In this document: positions 21,296 to 30,735 of the stretch, one piece after another | How positions within the stretch are numbered: the stretch's first letter is position 1 | Layout: the number at the start of each line of letters is the position of its first letter | DNA from: Streptomyces sp. CGMCC 4.7035 | GTDB taxonomy: Bacteria; Actinomycetota; Actinomycetes; Streptomycetales; Streptomycetaceae | NCBI RefSeq assembly: GCF_031583065.1 | Contig: NZ_CP134053.1 | Span: 4,712,001 to 4,776,000 of the forward strand | Length of the DNA stretch: 64,000 nt | Direction of reading: 5' to 3' | Position numbers and translations under genes: made by a program | Notes under the pieces: generated by a model | Database searches by the model: none | Seen by the model: only the letters and a program-made list of their open reading frames with translations | Told to the model about the DNA's origin: nothing

Positions 21296-22282
21296 TCAGT
21301 GCGCCGCGTCCAACCGCGCCCTCTGATCCTCCGTGAGCTCCAGTACCACCGCCGCCAGGTTCTCCTCCAGCTGCGCCACGGACGACGCCCCGGCCAGCGG
21401 GATCACCGGCAGGTCCCCGCCGATCTGCCAGGCCAGCACCACCTGGTTGACACTCGCCCCCGTCTCCCGCGCGACCTCCCGCAGCACCGCCAGCCGGGCC
21501 GGGGTGCCCGGGTGGTCGTAGTCCGGGGGCAGGGGCTTGTCCTGGCGTACGTACGCACCGGTCAACAGGGGTGAGTAGGCGACCAGGGTCAGGGCGGGCT
21601 CGGCGCGCAGATAGCTCAGCAGTTCGGCGGTGGTGGTACCGAGGGAGCCGTCATGGAAGAGGTCGCCGGGTATGTCGGTGCGGGGGCGCAGATGGCTGTG
21701 CTGGTACTGCAGCACCTCGTAGCCCGGCAGTCCGGCCGATGCGGCAAGGGCGCGAGCGCGTTCCACCCGCCAGACGGCGTGGTTGCTCACGCCGAGCACG
21801 CCGACCGTGCCCTCCGCCACCAGCTCGGCGAACCCCTCGACGGTCTCGCGCAGCGGAACCGTACGGTCCTCGATGTGCGCGTACAGCAGGTCGAGCCGGT
21901 CCACGCCGAGCCGCTCCCGGCTGCGCTCGGCCGACTCGCGGATCACCTTCGGCGACAGGCCCTCCGGGTTGTCGACGTAGCTCGTGCCGGGGGCCAGGGG
22001 GCGGGCGCCGAGCTTGGTGGCGATGACGATCTCGTCGCCGACGCCGCGGCTGCGGCGCCACCGGCCGAGCAGTTCCTCGCTCTGTCCGCCCTGGCTTCCG
22101 TCGACCCAGAAGGCGTAGTTGTCGGACGTGTCGATGAAGTTCCCACCGGCCTCGACATAGCGGTCGAGCACGGCGAAGGAGGTTTTCTCGTCCGTCCGGG
22201 AGCCGAACAGCATGGCGCCGAGCGCGAGTACGCTCACCTCGCGCCGGGTCTTCGGATCGGTGCCGATCGTGCGGTACTTCAT
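21296..22282 (-). CDS. Aldo/keto reductase
   Basis: A 328-residue TIM-barrel NADPH-dependent oxidoreductase. The catalytic tetrad is visible: Asp and Tyr in NFIDTSDNYAFW (about residues 48-59), Lys in EIVIATKLGARPL, and His in DLLYAHIED. The cofactor-binding end reads ASVNQVVLAWQIGGDLPVIPLAGASS. The start ATG follows GGGAGGGACC. A MerR-type promoter with a clear dyad precedes it, suggesting induction by an electrophile or oxidative signal (inference). The natural substrate is unknown. Confidence 0.93.
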   Translation of the reverse strand: MKYRTIGTDPKTRREVSVLALGAMLFGSRTDEKTSFAVLDRYVEAGGNFIDTSDNYAFWVDGSQGGQSEELLGRWRRSRGVGDEIVIATKLGARPLAPGTSYVDNPEGLSPKVIRESAERSRERLGVDRLDLLYAHIEDRTVPLRETVEGFAELVAEGTVGVLGVSNHAVWRVERARALAASAGLPGYEVLQYQHSHLRPRTDIPGDLFHDGSLGTTTAELLSYLRAEPALTLVAYSPLLTGAYVRQDKPLPPDYDHPGTPARLAVLREVARETGASVNQVVLAWQIGGDLPVIPLAGASSVAQLEENLAAVVLELTEDQRARLDAAH

Positions 22283-22326
22283 GACGGTCCCTCCCGTTCG
22301 GGCCCGCGGGTACGGGCTCGAACCGG

Positions 22327-22357
22327 AGTCTTCAACTTGAAGGGCACTTCAAGTCAA
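22327..22357 (-). promoter_or_regulatory. MerR-type promoter of the aldo/keto reductase gene
   Basis: On the minus strand -35 TTGACT (22352-22357) and -10 AAGACT (22327-22332) are 19 bp apart. A 7-bp dyad CTTGAAG-TGCC-CTTCAAG (22336-22353) fills the spacer. This is the arrangement MerR-family activators recognise. The local A/T content stands out from the surroundings. Confidence 0.75.
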
Positions 22358-22482
22358 GGGCCGCAGTCGAGGCTCGTGAGGTCGACCGCTTCGGCCGTCA
22401 AAGTTGGCCGGCTTTCCGAGGCCGAGGCGGCCTGGGGGGTGCGTTGAGGAGAGCCATGTGACTTGGTACTGACGCGAGCCGG

Positions 22483-22609
22483 CGACTGACCTGCGATGTC
22501 GTGGTCGTCGGAGCCGGCATGGTGGGTGCGGCCTGCACCCGGTACGGCGCCCGGTCCGGCCTGGACGTCGCGCTCGTGGACCGCGGTCCGGTGGCCGGTG
22601 GCGGAACAG
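22483..22609 (+). pseudogene. N-terminal remnant of an FAD-dependent oxidoreductase
   Basis: The translation begins with an FAD-binding Rossmann motif, TCDVVVVGAGMVGAAC, and continues about 40 residues through LDVALVDRGPVAGGGTG, the second strand and loop of D-amino-acid-oxidase-like enzymes. The resemblance then stops and the frame runs on through unrelated sequence. About 90% of such a gene is missing. It abuts an oppositely oriented SDR remnant. Confidence 0.6.
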
Positions 22610-22610
22610 G

Positions 22611-22716
22611 GCGTCGCGGTGGGGCCGGGCGCCACGGCGTTGACCGTGATTTCCTTGCCGCGCGGCTCGCGGTCCGGCACCAGGGTCCTGGCCTCGACCG
22701 CGCCCATTACGGCGAG
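22611..22716 (-). pseudogene. Internal remnant of a short-chain dehydrogenase
   Basis: About 35 residues on the minus strand (GAVEARTLVPDREPRGKEITVNAVAPGPTAT when read in order, split here) match the helix after the catalytic Tyr-Lys and the ITVNAVAPGPTAT strand of SDR enzymes. There is no Rossmann N-terminus and no catalytic Tyr. It is not part of the intact SDR gene that follows on the other strand. Confidence 0.55.
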
Positions 22717-22769
22717 GGCCTGCCCGGCGTGGCGCGCCCCCATGAGGCGTTCAAGAACTCGGAGAGATC

Positions 22770-23435
22770 ATGACCACCATCGCCATCGTCGGAGCCGGTC
22801 CCGGCCTCGGTGTCGCCGTCGCGCGGCGGTTCGGCCGGGAAGGCCACGACGTCGCCCTCATCGCCCGCGACCAGGACCGGCTCGACGCCCTCGCCACCGA
22901 ACTGTCCGGCGAGGGCGTGACCGCGCGAGGTTTCGCCGCCGACGTGCGCGACCCGAAGGCGCTCACTACGGCCCTCGACGCGGCGACCGCGACGCTCGGC
23001 CCGATCGAGGTCCTGCAGTACAGCCCGGTCCCGCACGGGGAGTTCATGCGGCCGGTTCTGGAGACAACGCCGGCGGACCTCTCGGGTCCGATCGAGTTCT
23101 CGGTCTACGGTCCCGTCACCGCCGTACGGCAGGTGCTCCCCGGCATGCGCGCTCTGCGGCGCGGCACCATCCTCTTCGTCAACGGCGGCTCCGCCGCGGT
23201 GCCCCATCCCGAGCGCGCGGGCACCTCGATCGCCTTCGCCGCCGAGAGCGCCTACGGACGACTGCTGCACGAGACGCTCGCCGACGAGGGCATTCACGTG
23301 GCACAGCTGATCATTCCCGGAGCGATCGTCCCAGGGCACCCCAGGAAGGATCCCGCCGTGCTCGCGGACACCCTGTGGCATCTGCACCAGGACCGGCACG
23401 GTTTCCGGCACTTCGCCGACGACCTCGACTCCTGA
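22770..23435 (+). CDS. SDR-family NAD(P)-dependent oxidoreductase (atypical, short)
   Basis: A 221-residue Rossmann-fold protein. The nucleotide-binding motif is AIVGAGPGLGVAVARRFG (TGxxxGxG variant) at the N-terminus, and FAADVRDPKALTTAL follows. The usual catalytic region is altered: ILFVNGGSAAVPHPERAG holds the Ser strand, but the Tyr-x-x-x-Lys is replaced by SAYGRLLHETL, which has no lysine. It is also short at the C-terminus (families usually run 240-260). It may be a non-catalytic or divergent SDR. ATG 22770 follows GGAGAGATC. Confidence 0.8.
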   Translation: MTTIAIVGAGPGLGVAVARRFGREGHDVALIARDQDRLDALATELSGEGVTARGFAADVRDPKALTTALDAATATLGPIEVLQYSPVPHGEFMRPVLETTPADLSGPIEFSVYGPVTAVRQVLPGMRALRRGTILFVNGGSAAVPHPERAGTSIAFAAESAYGRLLHETLADEGIHVAQLIIPGAIVPGHPRKDPAVLADTLWHLHQDRHGFRHFADDLDS

Positions 23436-23724
23436 GCCTACCCTGCCCGGTAACGGGACTCGTTCCAGCTCCACTTGACGCCCAGTCACCGACTTTCCGC
23501 CAGGGGCGTCCCGCTGGGAGACATGTCCCCGTTGCCGACCACCGGGCGGACAACGGAACGTTCGCCGCGCCACCAGTCGTTTTCACGAGACCCTCCAGGT
23601 CCCGTGTCGCCCTTGGGACATGTCCCACCTGTGCCACCGGAATCGAGTGACATGCGCTTCGCCGCCACCGGATTCTTTCCAGCGCATGAACATCTCACCG
23701 CGTACAAGGGAAGGCACGGGACTG

Positions 23725-26700
23725 ATGAGACGGATCCGCCTGGTGGCGGCGATATCGGCGGGACTGGCGCTGACTGCCGGTGCCGTGGCGCCGGTGTCCG
23801 CCCGAACCGGCAGCGCGGCGGCCGCGGCAGACGCGCCCGCGCGGACGCAGGGCGCCACTGTGCGTCTGATCACCGGTGACCGGGTGACCGTCACCACGGG
23901 CACGGACGGACGGCAGATCGCCTCGGTTCGACCCGGAGCGGGACGACAGCACATCGTCTTCCGCACCTTCGAACAGGACGGGCATCTGACGGTCCTTCCC
24001 TCCGACGCGGGCGACCTGGTCTCGGCCGGCCGGCTGGACCGTCAGCTGTTCGATGTGACGGCGCTCGTCGCCCAGCGCTACGACGAGGCCCACACGGACG
24101 CGCTGCCGCTCATCGTGGGGCAGGACAAGGGAGTGACGGCGTCCGCCGTGCGGGACCTCACCGCTCTCGCCGAGTACGGCTCCCCCGTCCGCAGACTCGA
24201 CAGCATCGGCGCGCGGTCCCTGCAGGTGGCCGGGGACGACCTCGGCCGGTTCTGGAAGGAACTGACGCCCGCCGACGGACAGATGAACGCCACGGAGCTG
24301 TCCGGCACACCCCGTGTCTGGCTGGACGGCCGGGTGGACGCGGCCCTGGACCGCAGCACCGCGCAGATCGGCGCGCCGGACGTGTGGCAGGCCGGCTACC
24401 GGGGCGAAGGCGTCAAGGTCGCGGTGCTGGACACCGGGGTCGACCAGACCCACCCCGACCTGGCCGGGCGGATCTCCGAGGCCAAGGACTTCTCCGGCAG
24501 CTCCGGTACCGGGGACAAGTTCGGTCACGGCACGCACGTCGCGGCCACCGTCGGCGGCACCGGGGCAGCGTCCGGCGGCAGCCGCAAGGGAGTCGCCCCC
24601 GCCGCCCAGCTGCTGGTCGGCAAGGTCCTCGGGGACGACGGCTTCGGCAGCGAGTCCCAGGTGATCGCCGGCATGGAGTGGGCGACGGCCCAGGGCGCCA
24701 AGGTCGTCAACATGAGCCTGGGGGCGGACGGCGCCACGGACGGCACGGACCCGATGAGCCTGGCGCTGAACGAACTCAGCGAGCGCACCGGCGCCCTGTT
24801 CGTCGTGGCCGCGGGCAACACCGGTGAGCAGGGTCCGGGGACCGTCGGCTCCCCGGGCGCGGCGGACGCCGCGCTCACGGTGGGTGCGGTGGACCGGGAC
24901 GACAGCCTCGCCTCCTTCTCCAGCCGTGGCCCGCGAGTCGGCGACAATGCTGTCAAGCCCGATGTGACGGCGCCCGGTGTCGGTATCGTGGCGGCCCGCG
25001 CGGCGGGGACCGCGATGGGCACCGTGGTGGACGACAACTACGTGGCGGCCTCGGGTACGTCGATGGCGACCCCGCACGTGGCGGGAGCCGCCGCGCTGCT
25101 CGCCCAGCGCCATCCCGACTGGACCGGCGCGCAGTTGAAGGACGCGCTGATCAGCACGGCCCGTACGATCGCCGGTCAGGAGGTCACCGAGCAGGGCGGC
25201 GGCCGTATCGACGTGGCCAGGGCGGCCCTCGGCCCGGTCACCGCGACCGGCACCGTCACCCTCGGACCGTTGCAGACGGGAGCCGGAAGCCCCCGTACGA
25301 CCAAGCTGCGGTACACGAACACCTCCGACACGGACGTCACGCTCGCGCTCACCGCCAAGCTGACCACGTCGGGCGGAAGGGCACCCGCCGACGGCACGCT
25401 GCGGCTCGGCGTCGGCTCCGTCAGCGTCCCGGCGGGCGCCACGGCCGAGGTCCCGCTGACGGTCGATCCGTCCCGCGTCCAGAAGGGCAAGTACTACGGC
25501 TACGTGACGGCCGCGTCCGCCGACGGCAAGGTATCGGTGCACACCACGCTGAGCCTGGTCGTGCACAGCCCCACGCGCACGATCACCCTCAAGACGTACG
25601 ACAAGGACGGCAAGCGCGTCCAGGCGCTGCCGACCATCTGGGGTGCCGACGGCTTCGTGGGCTACCCCGACCCCAACCAGGCCGTCACCGAAGTCGAGGA
25701 GGGCACCTACCAGGTGGACTACGGATCGGTGGACAACGCGAGCGACGGACAGGAACTGCGCCAAGTCGTCCTGCCGGAGGTCAAGGTCACCAAGGACATG
25801 ACCGTCACCCTGGACGCCCGTAAGACGGTCCCGGTGCAGATCCGCACGCCCAAGCCCGCCGAACAGCGCGGCATTCTCAGCTACCAGACGTACCGGAAGC
25901 TCGACGGGCACAGCCTGACCGCGGGCACGATGTACTTCGACATCGCCAAGCGGCTGTACATCAGCCCCACCACCAACGTCACCGAGGGCACCTTCGAGTT
26001 CGCCTCACGCTGGCAGCTCGTCGCGCCGCAGCTCAAGGCGACGGTGCAGGGCACCGGAGCGGATCTGGGCGCCTACTACATGCCCGCCTCGCCCCTCTTC
26101 GGCGATCGCGGCGCACGTCTGACCGCCGTCGACGCGGGTGACGCCGCCGCACCCGCCTTCGGCCGCGCCCGTGGCAAGCTCGCGGTCCTCACCAACGACA
26201 CGGGCGTGTACGAGGAGGATCTCATCGAGCGGGCGGCCGCGGCCGGCGTCCGCGCCGTCATGCTGGTCCACTTCGACGACAACGCGTGGACGCGCTGGAA
26301 TCCGGACGGCGACCGGTGGGCCGTACCGACGGTACGGATCGGCGCACACGCGGGTGCCGACCTGCTGGCACGCATCGGCCGCGGCGCCACGACAGTGACG
26401 ATCACAGGCACTCCGCGCAGCCCCTACCTGTACGACGTCATGCAGGTCTCCTCGCAGCGGATTCCGCAGCAGGTCGTGTACACCGTGTCCGAGCGCAACA
26501 GCGCGGTCGTCCGCAGCGAGTACGCGGACAACGGCGGCAACGGGTGGGCCGCCGAGCAGCGCTTCGGCTGGCGTCCGTACCAGAACACCGCCTGGTTGCA
26601 GTACACCCGGTCCGTACCGACCGGCTTCGAGCGCACCGAGTACGTCAGCTCCGGTGACACCACCTGGCAGCACCTGGTGCACCACACGACGGCGTACGAC

Positions 26701-27495
26701 GTCGACTTGCCGCTCTCCCTCGGCATGCGTGACACGCCGCGTACCTACCGGGCGGGTCAGCGCACGAACGAGACCTGGCAGGGCGCCGTCGTGAGGCCGT
26801 CGATCCCGCGCGGCACCACGACCCCGTCCGTGCGCCACGGCAACGTACTGGAGCTGCGGATCCCCGAGTTCACCGACTCCGCGGCAGGCCACTGGTCGCG
26901 GCTGCTCGCGGGCGGCGGCGGTGGTATCAGCGGCTTGAGCGCGGCTCAGCCGGGCGACTCGGCATCCGCCGTGCTGTACCGCAACGGGACGAAGGCCGCC
27001 GAGGCGGACGGAGCCTGGACCGACTTCGAGGTGCCCGCCGGCGCGGCCGACTACCGGCTCGACCTGACGACGTCTCGCGTCTCGAACGTCTGGAAGTACG
27101 GGATCGCCACGGACACGTCCTGGACGTTCCGTTCGACGACGACCACCAAGGCGACCGCGCTGCCGCTGCTCCAGCTCGACTACGACGTACCGGTCGACGC
27201 GCACAACGCCGTCGGCGCAGGCCGGGCCCACTCCATCGGCCTGACGGTCCGCGCCCAGGACGGTCTGTCCACGCCGCGCGGTGTGAGGGTACAGGTCGAG
27301 GCCTCGTACGACGACGGCCGCAGCTGGACCGGGGCCCGGGTGAGCGATCGCGGCCACAACGCGTTCCGGGCCGTCCTCAAGAAGCCGTCCCGGGTGCACG
27401 GTGACGCGTATGTGACCCTGCGGGTCACGGCGCGGGACGCCGCCGGCAACACCGTACGGCAGACCGTGAAGCGCGCCTATCTGCAGCACGGATAG
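23725..27495 (+). CDS. Secreted S8-family subtilisin-like serine protease (1256 aa)
   Basis: A large exported protease. The signal peptide is RRIRLVAAISAGLALTAGA followed by a VSA cleavage site near residue 26. The subtilase domain has Asp in VAVLDTGVDQTHPDL (about D236), His in FGHGTHVAA (about H268), and Ser in SGTSMATPHVAGAAALL (about S446); the oxyanion Asn is in VVAAGNTGE. A pro-region of about 200 residues precedes it. After the catalytic domain come beta-rich regions of about 700 residues, including a PA-like segment (LAVLTNDTGVYEEDLIERAA). I chose ATG 23725 because it begins exactly at the signal peptide; the frame also has an ATG at 23686. A regulator gene follows directly. Confidence 0.94.
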   Translation: MRRIRLVAAISAGLALTAGAVAPVSARTGSAAAAADAPARTQGATVRLITGDRVTVTTGTDGRQIASVRPGAGRQHIVFRTFEQDGHLTVLPSDAGDLVSAGRLDRQLFDVTALVAQRYDEAHTDALPLIVGQDKGVTASAVRDLTALAEYGSPVRRLDSIGARSLQVAGDDLGRFWKELTPADGQMNATELSGTPRVWLDGRVDAALDRSTAQIGAPDVWQAGYRGEGVKVAVLDTGVDQTHPDLAGRISEAKDFSGSSGTGDKFGHGTHVAATVGGTGAASGGSRKGVAPAAQLLVGKVLGDDGFGSESQVIAGMEWATAQGAKVVNMSLGADGATDGTDPMSLALNELSERTGALFVVAAGNTGEQGPGTVGSPGAADAALTVGAVDRDDSLASFSSRGPRVGDNAVKPDVTAPGVGIVAARAAGTAMGTVVDDNYVAASGTSMATPHVAGAAALLAQRHPDWTGAQLKDALISTARTIAGQEVTEQGGGRIDVARAALGPVTATGTVTLGPLQTGAGSPRTTKLRYTNTSDTDVTLALTAKLTTSGGRAPADGTLRLGVGSVSVPAGATAEVPLTVDPSRVQKGKYYGYVTAASADGKVSVHTTLSLVVHSPTRTITLKTYDKDGKRVQALPTIWGADGFVGYPDPNQAVTEVEEGTYQVDYGSVDNASDGQELRQVVLPEVKVTKDMTVTLDARKTVPVQIRTPKPAEQRGILSYQTYRKLDGHSLTAGTMYFDIAKRLYISPTTNVTEGTFEFASRWQLVAPQLKATVQGTGADLGAYYMPASPLFGDRGARLTAVDAGDAAAPAFGRARGKLAVLTNDTGVYEEDLIERAAAAGVRAVMLVHFDDNAWTRWNPDGDRWAVPTVRIGAHAGADLLARIGRGATTVTITGTPRSPYLYDVMQVSSQRIPQQVVYTVSERNSAVVRSEYADNGGNGWAAEQRFGWRPYQNTAWLQYTRSVPTGFERTEYVSSGDTTWQHLVHHTTAYDVDLPLSLGMRDTPRTYRAGQRTNETWQGAVVRPSIPRGTTTPSVRHGNVLELRIPEFTDSAAGHWSRLLAGGGGGISGLSAAQPGDSASAVLYRNGTKAAEADGAWTDFEVPAGAADYRLDLTTSRVSNVWKYGIATDTSWTFRSTTTTKATALPLLQLDYDVPVDAHNAVGAGRAHSIGLTVRAQDGLSTPRGVRVQVEASYDDGRSWTGARVSDRGHNAFRAVLKKPSRVHGDAYVTLRVTARDAAGNTVRQTVKRAYLQHG

Positions 27496-27508
27496 CCGGG
27501 ACCGAGAG

Positions 27509-27553
27509 AATGCGGTGGTGGGTGCGCGGCATGACCGCCTGCCCGCCACCGCA
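27509..27553 (+). terminator. Hairpin after the subtilase gene
   Basis: ATGCGGTGG and CCACCGCAT form the base of a stem with additional internal pairs (GGG/CCC, CGG/CCG), starting 13 nt after the protease stop. Confidence 0.5.
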
Positions 27554-27581
27554 TCGTCCGTCCACCCCATGCAGTACGGTA

Positions 27582-27593
27582 TTCAACATTGAA
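27582..27593. promoter_or_regulatory. Palindromic operator candidate TTCAACATTGAA
   Basis: A near-perfect dyad (TTCAA-CA-TTGAA) lies 25 nt before the regulator's GTG start, overlapping the expected promoter. Its position suggests autoregulation by the downstream TrmB/LuxR-type protein. Confidence 0.5.
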
Positions 27594-27617
27594 GCCGCCG
27601 GTCTCGGGGAGGGCGCC

Positions 27618-28622
27618 GTGGCGCTGGAGGCTGCTGGGGTCTCGGATGTCGAGGAGTCCGTATACCGACTGCTCGTGACGTCGGGGCGGGTCTGTGCCGA
27701 CGACGTCGCCCGGCGGACCGGACTGGACGGGGCGGAGGCCGCCCGCGTCCTGAATGCGCTGACCTCCCTGGGCATGGCCAGCCACACCGACGGAACACCT
27801 CGGTACTTCCGGGCCACTCCCCCCGATGTGGCGCTCCTGCCACGGCTGAAGCGCAGCGCCGACGCGCTGGACCTCGCCAGGGCCGAGGCCACCAGTCTGC
27901 TGGAGGCCTACCGGGACACCATGCGCCGGCAGGACGCGGGCCAGCTGATCGAGGTCATCTCCGGCGCCGAGGCGCTGCGCCAGCATCTGCGCCAGATCCA
28001 GGCGAGCGTGCACGACGAGATGCTCTGGTTCTGCAAGGCCCAGTACGTGGCCATGCCGTCCGGCAGCAACACGGCGGAGTTCGAGGCCCTGGCGCGCGGG
28101 GTGCGCTACCGGGTCCTGTACGAGAAGGCGTTCTTCGACGACGAGGGCGCCATGGACAACGTGGTGGCGGGCATACGCGCCGGGGAGATGGCCCGCGCGG
28201 TACCCGAGCTGCCGCTGCGCCTCGCGATCGCGGACCGGTCGATCGCCATCTTCCCGCTGGTGCCGGGCGGACCGAACGGCAGCCCGGACGAGCCCACCAC
28301 CGCACTGGTGCGCGACAGCAACCTGCTGGCCGCCCTGGTCGCCCTCTTCGAACGCTACTGGGAGGACGCCGTCCCGCTGAACGACGACGAGGCCGGTGCG
28401 GTCTCCGGCACGGACGGGGCCGCAGGACCGGACCCGCTGTCGGCCACCGACCGGCGGCTGCTGGCCCTGCTGGTGGCGGGCGTGGCCGACAAGGCGATCG
28501 CCACCCAGATGGGCTTGAGCCGTCGCACGGTGCAGCGCCGTGTCCAGCACATGATGGAACTCGCCGGCGCGGCGACCCGGATGCAACTCGCCTGGCATGC
28601 GGCTCGCCGCGGGTGGCTGTGA
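27618..28622 (+). CDS. TrmB-like / LuxR C-terminal HTH transcriptional regulator
   Basis: A 334-residue regulator with two DNA-binding regions. The N-terminal winged helix has EESVYRLLVTSGRVCADDVARRTG, then EAARVLNALTSLGMA, as in TrmB proteins. The C-terminal LuxR-type HTH reads LSATDRRLLALLVAGVADKAIATQMGLSRRTVQRRVQHMMELAGA (in pieces). The middle is a ligand-sensor-like domain. GTG 27618 follows GGGGAGGG. Streptomyces often pair such regulators with extracellular subtilases, and here it lies directly behind one, so control of that protease is plausible (inference). Confidence 0.87.
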   Translation: MALEAAGVSDVEESVYRLLVTSGRVCADDVARRTGLDGAEAARVLNALTSLGMASHTDGTPRYFRATPPDVALLPRLKRSADALDLARAEATSLLEAYRDTMRRQDAGQLIEVISGAEALRQHLRQIQASVHDEMLWFCKAQYVAMPSGSNTAEFEALARGVRYRVLYEKAFFDDEGAMDNVVAGIRAGEMARAVPELPLRLAIADRSIAIFPLVPGGPNGSPDEPTTALVRDSNLLAALVALFERYWEDAVPLNDDEAGAVSGTDGAAGPDPLSATDRRLLALLVAGVADKAIATQMGLSRRTVQRRVQHMMELAGAATRMQLAWHAARRGWL

Positions 28623-28715
28623 CGAACGGTCGCCGTGCATGCGCGTACGCCCTCGGCGAGTGGACCGAAGGGGCGCGCCCGGGTGGTCAACCCGGGGCCA
28701 CAAGACCTCTTCCGT

Positions 28716-30533
28716 TCAGTGTGGGAGGTCGGCGCGCGCGGGCCTGTCGTCCAGGAAGCCGCCCGACTGGTGCTGCCACAGCTTCGCGTAGGCGCCGTCC
28801 GACGCGAGCAGCTCCTGGTGCGTGCCCTGCTCGACGATGCGTCCGCGGTCGAGGACGACGAGCCGGTCCATGCCGGCGACCGTGCTCAGCCGGTGCGCCA
28901 CCACAAGCGCCGTCCGCCCTTCCATGAGCTGCCACAGCGCCTCCTGGACGAGGATCTCGCTCTCGGAGTCCAGGGCGCTGGTCGCCTCGTCGAGGAGCAG
29001 GATCGGCGCGTCGCGCAGGATCGCCCTGGCGAGCGCGACCCGCTGGCGCTGTCCGCCGGACAGCTTGACACCGCGCTCGCCCACCATGGTGTCGAAGCCC
29101 TCCGGCAGTGCGTCGGCGAACTCCGTGACGTGCGCCGCCTCCGCCGCACGGCGGATCTCGGCGTCGGTGGCGCCCGGCCGGGCGAACGCGATGTTCTCCC
29201 GCAGCGTGCGGTGGAACATCGCCGGGTCCTGCGGCACGTAGGCGATCAGGCTGCGCAGGTCGGCCTGGCGCAGTCTGCTGATGTCCTGACCCCCGATCAG
29301 GATCCGGCCGGCGTCGATGTCCGTCATCCGCAGCAGCAGCCGGCTGAGCGTGGTCTTGCCGCCGCCGGACCGGCCGACGAGACCGATCTTCGCCCCGCTG
29401 GGCACGGTCAGGTCGAGGCCCTCGAAGAGCGGCTCCGCGCCCGCGTGGGCGAAGGTCACCCGGTCGAAGCGGACGTCGGCGGCCCCGGGCAGCAGCGGTT
29501 CCGCCGGCGTCGGGTCGAGCACGGTCGGGGGCGTCAGCAGCAGTTCGGTGAACTGCGCCGCCTCCGTCATCGAGCTCTCCAGACGGCGGTAGATCTGGTT
29601 GAACTCGAACATGATCCGTGTGGCGTTGCTGTAGTAGGTGAAGGCGACCACGATCGCCTCCACCCCGTGGCTGCCCCCGCCGAGCGCGACCGCGAGCAGC
29701 AGGCCCAGCGCGTTGGTCAGCACGGACATCGGCGCGACGAGTGTGTCGATGCGCAGGTTGCCGTAGTCCCATGAACGCAGCATGAGCCGCCGCGACTCCG
29801 CGACGCGGGAGCGGTGCTCGGCGGCCTCGCGTTCCTCGGCGGCGAAGGCCCGGACCGTGTCCATGTTCATCAGGCTGTCGGCCACGTGGCCCGACACCCG
29901 CGCGATGGCCTCCTCGCGCTGGTCGACGAGCGCCTGGCGGCGACGGATCAGGGGCACCACGCACAGCGCCGTCAGCGCGATCATCACCAACAGCCCGACC
30001 ACGAGCAGCGGTTCGTAACGCCACAGCACCACCGAACCGAACAACAGCGGTACGAAGCTGCCCACGACCTGGAACGTCAGCGTGTCGACGAACTCCTCAA
30101 AGCGGGAGGCGAAGCTCAGGACCCGCTTGGTCAGCGATCCGGCGAAGTTGTCGTGGAAGAACGCGGCGTCCTTGGCGAACAGTTCGTCCATGCCGATCAC
30201 GTACAACTGCTCGATGCCGAGGGCGTCGAGCCGGTTCATGCAGTGCAGGCCGATGCGCCACACCGCCTCCGCGAGCAGCAGGACGCCGGCGAAGCCGAGG
30301 ACGTAGGGCAGCGTCGAGTCGACGGTGACACCAGTGTCGCCGGCGACGCGGCCGACGAGCTTCGCGACGATCAGCGGTGCGAGGTAGTTGATGCCGATGT
30401 TGCCCAGCGCCGGCAGCAGCATCGCGGGCACCGTCAGGCGCCGGAGCCGGGCCAGCTCCCGTCCGTAGTAACGAAGTGCGAGGAGCACCGAGCCCCTGCG
30501 CGGCAAGGCCTTGCGTGATTCAGGCGATCCCAT
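28716..30533 (-). CDS. ABC transporter, fused permease-ATPase exporter
   Basis: A complete 605-residue half-transporter. The six-helix domain spans roughly residues 20-330. The ATPase shows Walker A GRSGGGKTTL (about 389), Q-loop YVPQDPAMF, signature VKLSGGQRQRVALARA (about 490), Walker B ILLLDEATSALD, and H-loop VVAHRLSTV. The gene lies alone between a regulator and a TagC-like protein gene. The drug/lipid exporter family is sure; the substrate is not known. Confidence 0.95.
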   Translation of the reverse strand: MGSPESRKALPRRGSVLLALRYYGRELARLRRLTVPAMLLPALGNIGINYLAPLIVAKLVGRVAGDTGVTVDSTLPYVLGFAGVLLLAEAVWRIGLHCMNRLDALGIEQLYVIGMDELFAKDAAFFHDNFAGSLTKRVLSFASRFEEFVDTLTFQVVGSFVPLLFGSVVLWRYEPLLVVGLLVMIALTALCVVPLIRRRQALVDQREEAIARVSGHVADSLMNMDTVRAFAAEEREAAEHRSRVAESRRLMLRSWDYGNLRIDTLVAPMSVLTNALGLLLAVALGGGSHGVEAIVVAFTYYSNATRIMFEFNQIYRRLESSMTEAAQFTELLLTPPTVLDPTPAEPLLPGAADVRFDRVTFAHAGAEPLFEGLDLTVPSGAKIGLVGRSGGGKTTLSRLLLRMTDIDAGRILIGGQDISRLRQADLRSLIAYVPQDPAMFHRTLRENIAFARPGATDAEIRRAAEAAHVTEFADALPEGFDTMVGERGVKLSGGQRQRVALARAILRDAPILLLDEATSALDSESEILVQEALWQLMEGRTALVVAHRLSTVAGMDRLVVLDRGRIVEQGTHQELLASDGAYAKLWQHQSGGFLDDRPARADLPH

Positions 30534-30735
30534 CGCGACCCTGTGTTGTCGTGTAAACGCATTCCGTCACGACGCAGTCTCCCGCGATGCCGCCCGCGGA
30601 GTCCAAGCGTTTTTCTCGGCCGACGGCGCACCCCACACACTGCCGCGCGGTTCACTGTCCTGTCGCACCCACTGAAGTCCGCTCACTGGGCAGCCCTTAG
30701 TCTCGAACTTTCCGTTACTCCTGAGGAGTTGTCAC

